Shown piece by piece: positions 16,960 to 25,666 of a DNA stretch of 64,000 bases. Source of the stretch: an uncultured Bacteroidales bacterium (GTDB lineage Bacteria; Bacteroidota; Bacteroidia; Bacteroidales; WCHB1-69); the NCBI GenBank assembly GCA_934699095.1, contig CAKUVI010000001.1, positions 310,001-374,000 on the forward strand, written 5' to 3'. Position 1 is the stretch's first letter. Every line of letters begins with the position of its first letter. The translations under genes were made by a program, and so were the position numbers. The notes under the pieces are model-generated. The model was not told the origin of the DNA and searched no databases. It saw only the letters and a program-made list of their open reading frames with translations.

Positions 16960-18348
16960 TCAAGAATCTGCAATATGTTTAAGTTCATCAGGGGTAGCTG
17001 TGTTGCCCTCTTCCATCTTCCTTTGGTTCACGATGGCGAAGTCCTCAAGTTTTTCAGGTTGTTTTCCTTGTTCGTTGAGTTTGATTATGTGTTTGACTTT
17101 GTCGAGTGGGATGGAAAAAATGGTAGAAGGGTCGTTTTCGTAGGAGTACCATACCAATTTTTTGAAGATATCTATCTTGTTGTAGATGCCTTTTCCCTTT
17201 TGGGTTTTGAGGACAACATTAGAAGATGGGAATTCTTGGAGTTCGCGTTGGTAGGTCTCTTGTTCAAAATTGAGGCAGCATTTGAGTTTGCCGCACATTC
17301 CGGCGAGTTTTTGAGGGTTTAGTGAGAGTTGTTGGGTGCGTGCGGTGTTAGTGGAGACGGATTGGAAGTTTGTGAGCCATTGCGAGCAGCAGAGTTCGCG
17401 GCCGCACGACCCTATGCCGCCGAGGCGGGCGGCTTCCTGGCGTACACCAATCTGTCGCATCTCTATTCGGATACGAAATTGTTCGGCCAATATCTTGATG
17501 AGCTCGCGGAAATCAACGCGCTCTTCAGCTGAATAATAGAAGATGGCTTTTGTTCCATCACCTTGATATTCAACATCATTGACCTTCATCTTGAGGTTCA
17601 AATCCCAAGCGGTATAGCGGGAGGAAAGCATCGTGGTGTACTCTTTGTCAACGGTGGCTATCCACTCTTCGATGTCTGCATAACGTGCGTGACGGTACAG
17701 CTTCTTTGTCACATTTTCGATATTGACGTGTTTTGCCTGCATCTGGCGTTGCACCTGCATGCCCAGCATTGAGATGATGCCTATGTCATGGCCTGGATTG
17801 GCCTCAACAGCAACAATGTCACCCACTTTGAATACAGTGTCGGGAGGGAGTAGGAAGAAGTCTTTGTGACTGTTTTTGAATCTTACTTCAGCAATGGGGA
17901 AGTCAAGATAGTCGAGACTTATGTTCATTTTCTCAATCCAGTTGTATGAAGGGAGTTTGCATGAGCTGTAGCAGTATTGTTCGCAGTGCGAGTGCTCAGG
18001 ATTTGGAGTGTTGTTCAGACCGCGTGTATGGAAGATGTTGGCAGCAATGTCATTGGCTTCGTAAGAAACGCCAGTTCGGATGTCCATATCCAAATATTGT
18101 TCCCAATCTTCGCCTTGTGGAACGTTGCTTTCCAGGTCCTGACGGTCCAGCTGGTTTATTTTCCGTTTCATGGCCTTGGTCACTTCTTCAAGTTCCTCAG
18201 CCGTCATTGTATCTAAATATTCGCGTTCTTCGTCATTTTCGGATTCGTTGTGCACGAGTTCGGGATCTTTGAGCAGACGTTCACCGTTTACTTTCGGTTT
18301 CGGGCGTCTCTTATCGTTTCTTCTGTTTTTATTATTGTCGTTCTTCAT
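16960..18348 (-). CDS. ricT: PSP1/RicT-domain protein
   Basis: A 462-residue regulator-type protein. The N-terminal 90 residues are charged and low in complexity (NNKNRRNDKRRPKPK). The PSP1 domain follows, with the cysteine signature GSCGRELCCSQWL and LAGMCGKLKCCLNFE that in RicT-type proteins holds iron-sulfur clusters. In Bacillus, RicT works in a complex controlling RNase Y; the Bacteroidota role is not established. The frame extends 20 codons further, but a promoter lies inside that extension, so MKNDNNK is the likely start. It is followed by gldH. Confidence 0.88.
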   Translation of the reverse strand: MKNDNNKNRRNDKRRPKPKVNGERLLKDPELVHNESENDEEREYLDTMTAEELEEVTKAMKRKINQLDRQDLESNVPQGEDWEQYLDMDIRTGVSYEANDIAANIFHTRGLNNTPNPEHSHCEQYCYSSCKLPSYNWIEKMNISLDYLDFPIAEVRFKNSHKDFFLLPPDTVFKVGDIVAVEANPGHDIGIISMLGMQVQRQMQAKHVNIENVTKKLYRHARYADIEEWIATVDKEYTTMLSSRYTAWDLNLKMKVNDVEYQGDGTKAIFYYSAEERVDFRELIKILAEQFRIRIEMRQIGVRQEAARLGGIGSCGRELCCSQWLTNFQSVSTNTARTQQLSLNPQKLAGMCGKLKCCLNFEQETYQRELQEFPSSNVVLKTQKGKGIYNKIDIFKKLVWYSYENDPSTIFSIPLDKVKHIIKLNEQGKQPEKLEDFAIVNQRKMEEGNTATPDELKHIADS

Positions 18349-18364
18349 TTTCAAAAAAATTGTG

Positions 18365-18398
18365 CAAAGATACAAAAAAAGAGTTTGATGAGATACAA
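18365..18398 (-). promoter_or_regulatory. Promoter of the ricT-gldH unit
   Basis: The minus strand reads TTG, 23 bases, TATCTTTG, 16 bases before the chosen start. It lies inside the longest open frame, which argues for the internal start. Confidence 0.55.
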
Positions 18399-18404
18399 CG
18401 AGTT

Positions 18405-18791
18405 TCACTCGGTTGTAGTTTCAGTTTCTGACAGTGCTTGTTCGTTGCGTTTGTTGATGATGATTGCAGATGCGTCGTTCAGCAGTTTTTCGGCCGATTT
18501 CTCTTCACTCACGTAGTATGCGATAGATGATTCGAACTGTTCGTTGGTTATTTTGTATCTGTCGAACAGGTCTTTATAGTAGCGTCGTGCAAGTTCGTCC
18601 TTGGGAATTGTGTCGTCGGGTGTCATCTGCAGTGTGCTTTCGATGAGGTAGCTTTCGGCAAGTATGTTGACGAGGGTGATTCTGTTGATTAGGTGTTCAG
18701 GCCGTTCCATGACCTGCTTTTTGCTTTTGCAGCCGGCAAAAAACGTCAATAGCGCAACGAGTATGAGTGTTATAGGTCTTAATTTTTTCAT
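18405..18791 (-). CDS. DUF4296 lipoprotein
   Basis: A 128-residue lipoprotein with signal MKKLRPITLILVALLTFFAG and lipobox cysteine C21. The mature segment (PEHLINRITLVNILAESYLIES...ARRYYKDLFDRYKITNEQFE SSIAYY) is the alpha-helical DUF4296 domain, known only from Bacteroidota, function unknown. It lies 10 bases downstream of the CCA-adding-type enzyme gene and is probably cotranscribed with it. The tail is acidic and Thr-rich (ETETTTE). Confidence 0.82.
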   Translation of the reverse strand: MKKLRPITLILVALLTFFAGCKSKKQVMERPEHLINRITLVNILAESYLIESTLQMTPDDTIPKDELARRYYKDLFDRYKITNEQFESSIAYYVSEEKSAEKLLNDASAIIINKRNEQALSETETTTE

Positions 18792-18801
18792 TTTTGGCAT
18801 G

Positions 18802-20226
18802 TTAGGTTAAAGGTTCCAGACCGAGTTCGCGACCTGTTTCAATCATTTTGTTGAGTGCGGCTTCGCGGGTGTTCTCAATGCAGCCGTCTAATATGGCGTT
18901 GCACACTGCGTCTTTGATTTCACCCACCAATTTGCAGGGCTCAAGGTTGAAAGTGCTCATGATATCTTGTCCGTCGATTGGCGGTTTCCAGTTGCGAAGA
19001 CGGTCTTTTTCTTCTATTTCGATGAGTTTTTGTTGTACTATCTCAAAGTTTTGGTGGTAGCGTTTGATTTTTTCGGAGTTTTTTGAGGTTATGTCGGCCT
19101 GGCACAGTAGCATAAGGTCATCTATGTCGTCGCCTGCTTCGAAAAGCAGTCGCCGAACAGCGGAATCCGTTATGTTGTCTTCAACTAAAGCGATTGGGCG
19201 CAGGTGCAGGTTGATGAGTTTTTGTACGTATTTCAGTTTTTCGTTATTTGGAAGATGCAGTCTTTTGAATATCGAGTAGGCCATTTTGGCACCGAGCACT
19301 TCGTGGCCGTGGAAAGACCATCCGTGTATGGGGTCGAAGCGTTTTGTCGCGGGCTTGGCGATGTCGTGTAGTAGTGCGGCCCAGACGAGCCAAAGGTTAG
19401 TGGTTGTCATAGCCACGTTGTCAACCACTTCCAAAGTGTGCAGGTAGTTGTCTTTATGGCCTTTGCCGTTGATTGTCTGGGTGCCTTTCAGAGCGATCAG
19501 TTCAGGGAAGAAGAGTTCCAGCAACCCGCAGTTGTCGAGCATTTTGATGCCTCGTGACGGCCTAATGCAGAGGAGTATCTTGTTGAATTCCTCCATGATG
19601 CGTTCATTGGAAATTATGTTGAGGCGATGAGCGTTGCGTTTGATGGCCTCAAAGGTGTCGGGGTGGATGTTGAAGTTGAGTTGGGTCGCGAATCTCACGG
19701 CGCGCATCATCCTGAGAGGGTCGTCGGAGAAGGTCTTGTCGGGGTCGCAGGGGGTGCGTATAATCTTGTCGGCGATGTCCTGTATGCCGTTGAACGGGTC
19801 GATGAGGTGGTGAATGTTGTCGCCGTTCAGTGCGATGGCCATGGCATTGATAGTGAAGTCGCGGCGCAGCTGGTCGTCCTCAAGGGTGCCGTCTTCAACA
19901 AACGGTTTCCGTGAATCGGAGCTGTATGATTCGCGGCGCGCCCCCACAAATTCGATGATAGAGCCTTCGAAGTTGAACTGTGCTGTGCCAAAGCTGCGGT
20001 AAACATTGACGTTGATGTTTGGGGATATCAGTTCGGCTGTGCGGCGCGCCAACTCTATGCCGCTGCCCACAGTCACTATGTCGATGTCGGTGTTATGGCG
20101 CCGCATTATTATGTCTCTTACAACCCCTCCAACCACGTATGCGTCAACACCAAGCCCATCTGCAGCTCTCCTGACATATTCATACACTGGGTGCGTTAGA
20201 TGTTTTTCGTATGTTAAGTCGTTCAC
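18802..20226 (-). CDS. cca: CCA tRNA nucleotidyltransferase with HD domain
   Basis: Adds or repairs the 3' CCA of tRNAs. The 474-residue protein begins with the class II nucleotidyltransferase core: AYVVGGVVRDIIMRRHNTDID (GG motif and the D47/D49 metal pair), then RRDFTINAMAI, DPLRMMRAVRF and the PSRGIKML region. An HD phosphohydrolase domain follows (HTLEVVDN...WAALLHDIAKPAT). Poly(A) polymerases share the core, so CCA addition versus polyadenylation is not proven, but none of the four tRNA genes here encodes CCA. A consensus promoter lies 71 bases upstream. Confidence 0.92.
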   Translation of the reverse strand: MNDLTYEKHLTHPVYEYVRRAADGLGVDAYVVGGVVRDIIMRRHNTDIDIVTVGSGIELARRTAELISPNINVNVYRSFGTAQFNFEGSIIEFVGARRESYSSDSRKPFVEDGTLEDDQLRRDFTINAMAIALNGDNIHHLIDPFNGIQDIADKIIRTPCDPDKTFSDDPLRMMRAVRFATQLNFNIHPDTFEAIKRNAHRLNIISNERIMEEFNKILLCIRPSRGIKMLDNCGLLELFFPELIALKGTQTINGKGHKDNYLHTLEVVDNVAMTTTNLWLVWAALLHDIAKPATKRFDPIHGWSFHGHEVLGAKMAYSIFKRLHLPNNEKLKYVQKLINLHLRPIALVEDNITDSAVRRLLFEAGDDIDDLMLLCQADITSKNSEKIKRYHQNFEIVQQKLIEIEEKDRLRNWKPPIDGQDIMSTFNLEPCKLVGEIKDAVCNAILDGCIENTREAALNKMIETGRELGLEPLT

Positions 20227-20296
20227 AGCCCGTAATTTACTATTTTCTTTCTCTATATATTCACTCCACAGTCTGTAACAAGCAGACTGCGAACCG

Positions 20297-20329
20297 CAAA
20301 GATACTATTTTAATTCAAAGTATCCGTGA
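20297..20329 (-). promoter_or_regulatory. Promoter of the cca-DUF4296 unit
   Basis: The minus strand reads TTTG, 21 bases, TATCTTTG, an exact consensus match in the 135-base gap upstream of cca. Confidence 0.65.
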
Positions 20330-20361
20330 AAAAATAGGAGGAAGAGGGAAAAAAGTGCGAA

Positions 20362-20940
20362 TTATTTGAATTTCAGGTTTATGCCGACGCCCCATGCAGG
20401 TTGCCGCGAAGCCAATGTCGGTACCATCGAGGGACTCCATTGCAATGACAAATCATCTGATACATCGAAATAGAAAAGGTGTGCATCCACCATGGCATCG
20501 ATGATATTCAGTGCATAAATCACAGCAGAAGCAGCAATGAAAATCTCCATGTTCCTTTGTGCTGTCTGTTTTGAGGCAAGTATGTTGGCATCGGTTTGGT
20601 TTGCAAACTGTGGGTTCAGCAGTTCGGTATGACCGTCCCTGCGGTTTATGAATTCCGTTTTCAAGGTTTTCATCTGAGATGCATAGTGGTATGTGAAGTA
20701 TCCGGTTGTACCTAATGCGGCATAGATGATTGGTATTTTCCAGTATTTCCTGTTGTAAATCTGACCGCCGCCGGGGATGATGGAGTATAGCATGGCGGTT
20801 GTAGGGTTGTGTTTTGATACCTTCACAGAGTCTGTTTTCTTCACTTTGGATGTGTTGTCGGCGGTTATTTCCTGTGCGCAGACAAACAGACCCATTGAGA
20901 GCAGCAAAATAGTGCACAAGATCTGTTTGGTATGTCTCAT
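20362..20940 (-). CDS. DUF5683 membrane/exported protein
   Basis: A protein of about 192 residues with signal sequence MRHTKQILCTILLLSMGLFVCAQ. The DUF5683 signature is clear: AMLYSIIPGGGQIYNRKYWK followed by IPIIYAALGTTGYFTYHY. Two further hydrophobic stretches suggest membrane association. Function is unknown. It follows parB after 41 bases, a common Bacteroidales arrangement, which suggests cotranscription with parA-parB. The open frame extends ten codons upstream; MRHTKQ starts the signal peptide and is preferred. Confidence 0.83.
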   Translation of the reverse strand: MRHTKQILCTILLLSMGLFVCAQEITADNTSKVKKTDSVKVSKHNPTTAMLYSIIPGGGQIYNRKYWKIPIIYAALGTTGYFTYHYASQMKTLKTEFINRRDGHTELLNPQFANQTDANILASKQTAQRNMEIFIAASAVIYALNIIDAMVDAHLFYFDVSDDLSLQWSPSMVPTLASRQPAWGVGINLKFK

Positions 20941-20981
20941 TTTTCTGATTTGAACGGAAATAGAACGCAAGAATCGTCTGT

Positions 20982-21854
20982 TTATTGCAAAAGAGCAAGG
21001 ATTCTCTTCAATTCGTCGTCGGAGTTGAAGGGTATTTGGATAGTACCTTTTCCGGAGATGTCTTTTTTGATGTTGATTTTAGAAGAGAGCCGTTTGGAAA
21101 TGTTGTTTTGGGCATCGCGAATCTCGTCGGAAAGAGTAATCTTGACCTTTGTTTTTTTGTTCTTGGATCCTTCGATGGCCTTTTTCACCAGAGTTTCAGT
21201 CTGACGGACGGAGAGTTGTTCTTTAATGATCTGGTCAACCAGTTTTGCTTGGAGGTGTTCATCTTCAACAGTCACAAGAGTGCGGGCATGTCCCATCGAG
21301 ATGAGGTTGTCGCGCACTGCGACCTGCGCGGGGGTGGAGAGTTTCAGCAGTCGGAGATAGTTGGATATGGTAGTGTTGGTCTTTCCGACTTTCTCGCCGA
21401 GTTCTTCTTGTGTGAAATGGCATTCATCGATGAGCATTTTGTAGCTCATGGCTATTTCAATGGCGTTTAGGTCGGCTCTTTGTATGTTTTCGACGAGAGC
21501 CATCTGGATGGACAGGGCGTCGTCAACGGTGCGCACGAATGCTGGGATTTCGGTAAGACCTGCCATCTGTGCCGCTCTGAAGCGTCGTTCGCCGGAGATG
21601 AGTTGGTATTTCCCGTTTTCGGCTGGGCGCACGGTTACGGGTTGAATCAGGCCATAGGTTTTGATAGAGTCGGCGAGTTCCTGCAGGGCCTGTTCGTCGA
21701 ACTTGGTGCGTGGCTGATAAGGGTTGGTCTCTATAGACTCGATGCGGATTGTGCTGTTGCCGCTCACAATATGGCTGCCGCCTTTGCTCGGAATCTCAAT
21801 GTCACCGAGCATAGCCCCTAAACCGCGTCGTTGCAATTTGTCGTTCTTCTGCAT
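20982..21854 (-). CDS. parB: Chromosome partitioning protein ParB
   Basis: A 290-residue DNA-binding protein that loads on parS sites and works with ParA in chromosome segregation. It has the N-terminal RGLGAMLGDI arginine-rich patch, the CTP-binding nuclease-like segment PYQPRTKFDEQALQELADSI and LISGERRFRAAQMAGLTEIP, the helix-turn-helix (FTQEELGEKVGKTNTTISNYLRLL, broken here across residues of the helix pair), and a C-terminal dimerisation end. No parS-like TGTTTCACGTGAAACA was found in the window. It lies 18 bases after parA. Confidence 0.95.
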   Translation of the reverse strand: MQKNDKLQRRGLGAMLGDIEIPSKGGSHIVSGNSTIRIESIETNPYQPRTKFDEQALQELADSIKTYGLIQPVTVRPAENGKYQLISGERRFRAAQMAGLTEIPAFVRTVDDALSIQMALVENIQRADLNAIEIAMSYKMLIDECHFTQEELGEKVGKTNTTISNYLRLLKLSTPAQVAVRDNLISMGHARTLVTVEDEHLQAKLVDQIIKEQLSVRQTETLVKKAIEGSKNKKTKVKITLSDEIRDAQNNISKRLSSKINIKKDISGKGTIQIPFNSDDELKRILALLQ

Positions 21855-21872
21855 AATATTTTGTTTTGAAAA

Positions 21873-22646
21873 TTATATTGTGTAACCGTTTTTCAGAAGG
21901 AATTCTTTTGCCAAGTTCATGTAGTTGACATGTCCTACGGATTTTATGTCATACACGGCGATGGGTTTGCCGTAACTCGGGGCTTCGCTGAGGCGTACGG
22001 TTCTGGTGATCACAGTGTCGAAAACTATGTCGCGGCAGTGGAATTTCACATCTTCGTAAACAGCGTTCGCTGATTTGAAGCGGTTGGTGTACATGGTCAT
22101 CAGGATGCCTTCGATGGAGAGTTCAGGGTTCATGTTGGATTGGACGATACGGACGGTGTTGAGGAGTTTGCCGAGACCTTCGAGGGCGAAGTATTCGCAT
22201 TGCACGGGTATTATGACCGAGTCGGCTGCAACCAACGCGTTCAGTGTCACCAAACCGAGTGACGGTGCGCAGTCGATGAATATGAAGTCGTAGTCGTTTT
22301 TGATGCTGCTGAGCACATCTCTCATGCGGTATTCGCGGCGGTCGTAGGATATCATCTCTATTTCAGCGCCAACAAGATGTATGGTGGCCGGCATGAGGTA
22401 GAGGTTCGGTGTTTCGGTCTCAACGACTGCTTCGGAGGCCATTTTGCCACCGACAATGCAGTCGTAGATACTGATTGTAGAATCATCTGGGTACACTCCC
22501 ACACCGCTTGAAGCGTTGCCCTGCGGATCGGCATCAACCAAGAGCACACGGAAGTCAAGCAACGCCAACGATGCCGCTAAGTTCACTGCAGTGGTGGTCT
22601 TGCCCACACCGCCCTTCTGGTTTACAATGGCAACTATCTTCCCCAT
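21873..22646 (-). CDS. parA: Chromosome partitioning ATPase ParA/Soj
   Basis: A 257-residue MinD/ParA-family ATPase that moves ParB-parS complexes. The deviant Walker A KGGVGKTTTAVNLAASL (from residue 11), the switch segment VLLVDADPQGNASSG, and FIFIDCAPSLGLVTLNAL (Walker B) are all present. The ATG overlaps the stop of the upstream DUF3276 gene (TAATG), indicating translational coupling. parB follows after 18 bases. Confidence 0.95.
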   Translation of the reverse strand: MGKIVAIVNQKGGVGKTTTAVNLAASLALLDFRVLLVDADPQGNASSGVGVYPDDSTISIYDCIVGGKMASEAVVETETPNLYLMPATIHLVGAEIEMISYDRREYRMRDVLSSIKNDYDFIFIDCAPSLGLVTLNALVAADSVIIPVQCEYFALEGLGKLLNTVRIVQSNMNPELSIEGILMTMYTNRFKSANAVYEDVKFHCRDIVFDTVITRTVRLSEAPSYGKPIAVYDIKSVGHVNYMNLAKEFLLKNGYTI

Positions 22647-22996
22647 TATAATGATAAGTCTATATCGTCAAAACTAATGTCGTTGATGTCATCGGTCTCC
22701 GTCTCTTTCGCAAAAGAATTTGACTCGAAGAAATCATCTTCGGGAACAGTCCCGAATTCGATGAAATCAATAACACCTGAAAGAGCGTTTTTGAATTTTT
22801 CAAAGTCCTCCTTGTACAGGAAGATCTTGTGTTTTTCATAGAAGAAATTGCCTGTTTCCGGGTCGGTTTTACGTTTGCTTTCCGTAATAGTAAGGTAGAG
22901 TTCTTCGTTTCTGCTTTTCTTTACGTCAAAGAAATAGGTTCTTTTGCCAGCTTTCACTGCTCTTGAAAGCACTTCGTTTTTGTCTTGATTCTCCAT
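22646..22996 (-). CDS. DUF3276 / PUR-alpha-like nucleic-acid-binding protein
   Basis: A protein of about 116 residues. The segment SRAVKAGKRTYFFDVKKSRN followed by ELYLTITESKRK and FYEKHKIFLYKEDFEKF forms the PUR-type repeat of the DUF3276 family, small proteins that resemble eukaryotic Pur-alpha and bind single-stranded nucleic acid. The tail is very acidic (DDINDISFDDIDL). The open frame extends twelve codons upstream, but MENQDKNEV matches the family start. It is coupled to parA by a TAATG overlap. A -7 element TACTTTTG lies on the minus strand at 23030-23037. Confidence 0.85.
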   Translation of the reverse strand: MENQDKNEVLSRAVKAGKRTYFFDVKKSRNEELYLTITESKRKTDPETGNFFYEKHKIFLYKEDFEKFKNALSGVIDFIEFGTVPEDDFFESNSFAKETETDDINDISFDDIDLSL

Positions 22997-23073
22997 AGTA
23001 GTTTTTCTTTTTAGTCGCTTTTCCAAGCGCAAAAGTACTTAAATTTTATAAAACGAACGTATTTGTTGATAAT

Positions 23074-25017
23074 TTATTTTCTTTTTTGTTGTTGTTGCTG
23101 TTGCTTAAGCATTTGGGCCTGTTGTTTCTGCAATTCCTCCATTTTCAGTTCCCATTTAGACTTCTTCACGGGTTTTTTCATGTTCTGTTGGAGTGTGGCG
23201 TGAAGTTTGTCCTCGTTCACTGCAACGCGGAAAATCCACATCTGGATGAATGTGAAAATGTTGAACAAGAGGTAGTAGTAGGTGAGTGCGGATGAGAAAT
23301 TGTTGAACATGAACAGGAACATGATAGGCATCGAGTACATCATGATGTTCATCATGCGCTGCTGGTCTTTGTTGCCTTGTGTTGGGCTCATGAGCTTGTT
23401 GTTGAGCCAGGTGTAAACGAGTGTCGCTATCGTCATGAGTATAGTGAAGAGACTCATGTGGTCGCCATAGAGTGGGATGGTGCGGCCGAAGTCCCAGATA
23501 GAGTCGTATGTGGAAAGGTCCTCAGCCCACAGGAAAGATTTCTGGCGCAGCTCGTAGGCAGCAGGGAAGAAACGGTACATGGCGATGAGGATAGGCATCT
23601 GGATAAGCATGGGAAGACATCCGCCGGCCGGTTTGACACCCGCACTCCGGTAGAGTGACATCGTGGCCTGCTGCTTCTTCATCATGTCTTCTTCCTTGGG
23701 ATACTTTGCGTTGATGGCCTCGATCTCAGGCTTCAAAGCGCGCATCTTCGCAGATGACATATATGTCTTGTAACTGATAGGTAACAAGATGATTTTCAAT
23801 GCTATAGTGAGAAGAAGGATGATTAAGCCGTAATGGAGCCCGAAACTCTCAAGCCAGTTGAAAACCGGTATGATAACACCACGGTTTATCCAGTGCAGGA
23901 GGAAGAAACCCCAGCCCAGCGGAACCTGGCGCTCCAACTTCATGTCATAACCTTTAAGAATCCGGTACTGGTTGGGACCAGCATACATGCTCATCCCGAA
24001 ATGACCTTTGTTGAGGTCGGCTATCTCAAAATCAAGAGCCGCGTTACAATTCTTCAGTATCTTGTCTTTAGGTTCGTCGGGAACCTGCACAGACAGACTG
24101 CCTGAGTTGAAAGGCACGTCCTTGGCTATGAGGCATGTAGTGAAAAATTGTTGCTTGAAAGACACCCATTTGAGTGGTGATGTGAAATCCTTCTTGTCTG
24201 GTTTCCGTTCATCCAGGTTCTCAACAGAGCCTCCGTTGTCCATATAGTACACGGATGTGATGTTTTTCTCGTAGTCGAAGTTTTTCTCAACCGACTTCGG
24301 CTGGGCATCCCATTGAAGTGTGAAACTGTGTTTGTTGCGGTACAAATAGGACTCCATGTTGACGAAGTTCACATCGAAGTCGAACTTGTAGTCGTCAGGT
24401 GTGAAGGTATAGACATATTCAATGTAGGATTTTTTGTCCAGAACGCTGCATTGGTTGCTGTCTGCCTTTGCGTTAGGGTAGAGGCGGAGCACAAGCTTGC
24501 GGTTTTTGTCGTTAACCTTAAGGTTATCTCCGTTTTCTGATATGAAATAACAATCGTTGGTGGAGATTTCGCTTTGGTCGCTGAGCATAAGGTTTAGGCT
24601 TATGTTCTCTGAACCACCGTCAAACATGACGAGTGGCAGCTTGGCCGAGTCTTTTGGTGTGTACCTGTAGATGTCTTTCAGTTCAATTTGTCTGAGAGTG
24701 CCTCCTTTTTTTGCAATATGGTAAATGGCCTTGTCAGTTTCAACAATGTAGTCGTCACCATCCGACACCTGTGCGTTTGAGAACTGTTGAGCCAACGGAA
24801 GATTTGCGTTGGCAGTGCCAAGAGCAGATTGGGTTGTGTCAGTCTGATTGTCCAAAGAGAGGGTTTCGGAAGCTTCATTGGCTGTACGCTCCTCTTCTTT
24901 CATCATTTGTTCCTTCTGGGCCTCCTGTTGCTTTTTTACTTGGGATGACTGATAGAAGCTGAATCCCAGAAATAGTAATAAAATCAACAATAAACCGATA
25001 ACCGTGTTCTTATCCAT
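23074..25017 (-). CDS. yidC: Membrane protein insertase YidC
   Basis: Inserts and folds inner-membrane proteins, alone or with Sec. The 647-residue protein has an N-terminal anchor (residues 5-22), a large periplasmic domain with beta-rich sequence (about 70-370), and the conserved insertase core with five further hydrophobic segments. The core includes PISYKTYMSSAKMRALKPEI, the cytosolic hairpin YPKEEDMMKKQQATM, and GGCLPMLIQMPILIAMYRF. The C-terminal tail is lysine- and glutamine-rich (six glutamines, then KRK), a ribosome-contacting feature. A perfect promoter lies 22 bases upstream. Confidence 0.96.
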   Translation of the reverse strand: MDKNTVIGLLLILLLFLGFSFYQSSQVKKQQEAQKEQMMKEEERTANEASETLSLDNQTDTTQSALGTANANLPLAQQFSNAQVSDGDDYIVETDKAIYHIAKKGGTLRQIELKDIYRYTPKDSAKLPLVMFDGGSENISLNLMLSDQSEISTNDCYFISENGDNLKVNDKNRKLVLRLYPNAKADSNQCSVLDKKSYIEYVYTFTPDDYKFDFDVNFVNMESYLYRNKHSFTLQWDAQPKSVEKNFDYEKNITSVYYMDNGGSVENLDERKPDKKDFTSPLKWVSFKQQFFTTCLIAKDVPFNSGSLSVQVPDEPKDKILKNCNAALDFEIADLNKGHFGMSMYAGPNQYRILKGYDMKLERQVPLGWGFFLLHWINRGVIIPVFNWLESFGLHYGLIILLLTIALKIILLPISYKTYMSSAKMRALKPEIEAINAKYPKEEDMMKKQQATMSLYRSAGVKPAGGCLPMLIQMPILIAMYRFFPAAYELRQKSFLWAEDLSTYDSIWDFGRTIPLYGDHMSLFTILMTIATLVYTWLNNKLMSPTQGNKDQQRMMNIMMYSMPIMFLFMFNNFSSALTYYYLLFNIFTFIQMWIFRVAVNEDKLHATLQQNMKKPVKKSKWELKMEELQKQQAQMLKQQQQQQKRK

Positions 25018-25038
25018 CTTTCAAATTTAAATTGGCGG

Positions 25039-25070
25039 CAAAGGTACAAAAATATTTATTTCTACACAAA
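25039..25070 (-). promoter_or_regulatory. Promoter of yidC
   Basis: The minus strand reads TTTG, 20 bases, TACCTTTG, an exact consensus match. Its -33 box lies three bases from the end of the maf coding region. Confidence 0.7.
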
Positions 25071-25072
25071 TA

Positions 25073-25666
25073 TTATTTGCGTATAAGGTCAGACAGCATT
25101 TGCCAGAGCAGGCGGGTCGGCAGGCCCATGACGTTATAGAAGGAGCCGTGCACTTCGCTGATGCCAACGTAGCCTATCCACTCCTGCACGCCGTAGGAGC
25201 CAGCCTTGTCGAAGGGCTTGTATGTGTCGATGTAGAAGTCAATCATCTCGTTAGAAATAGGATCAAAAGTGACTTCTGTAGCCCGGTAATCGGTGAGTTG
25301 GCGGGAGGGTGTGGCCACAGTCAGGCCGCTGAAAACGGTATGTGTGTTGCCTGAAAGCATCCTCAGCATTTCGACTGCCTCGAGCCTGTCGTGCGGTTTG
25401 CCTATGATTTTGCCGTCTCTCACCACGATGGTGTCGCACGTGATGAAGATGGTCTTATCATTATAATCTGAAAGGTTGATGGGGGAGAGCTTCAGTCTTG
25501 AAAGGTGCATCACGATGTCTTGTGGCGAGTCCTCAGGATTGAAGGTCTCATTCACATCGGTGGCGATCACCTCAAAATCCACACCCATGCCGGCGAGCAG
25601 TTCGCGGCGGCGCGGGGATTTTGAAGCGAGATATACTTTATAATCCCTGATGTCGTCAAGCAGCAT
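25073..25666 (-). CDS. maf: Maf-family nucleotide pyrophosphatase
   Basis: A 197-residue Maf/YhdE-type protein, a house-cleaning hydrolase of non-canonical or modified nucleoside triphosphates. Motifs are LASKSPRRRELLAGMG (residues 13-28), FITCDTIVVRDGKIIGKP (catalytic Asp), and FDKAGSYGVQEW. Its ATG overlaps the stop of the upstream GH57 gene (TAATG), so it is translationally coupled to the glycogen operon. This may be incidental. Confidence 0.93.
   Translation of the reverse strand: MLLDDIRDYKVYLASKSPRRRELLAGMGVDFEVIATDVNETFNPEDSPQDIVMHLSRLKLSPINLSDYNDKTIFITCDTIVVRDGKIIGKPHDRLEAVEMLRMLSGNTHTVFSGLTVATPSRQLTDYRATEVTFDPISNEMIDFYIDTYKPFDKAGSYGVQEWIGYVGISEVHGSFYNVMGLPTRLLWQMLSDLIRK

Noticed and set aside
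20982..22646. A parS centromere site near parA-parB
   Set aside because: No sequence close to TGTTTCACGTGAAACA was found in this region or elsewhere in the window.
23074..23110. Glutamine-codon run at the end of yidC as a tandem-repeat locus
   Set aside because: A basic, glutamine-rich tail is common in YidC of this phylum and needs no special explanation.
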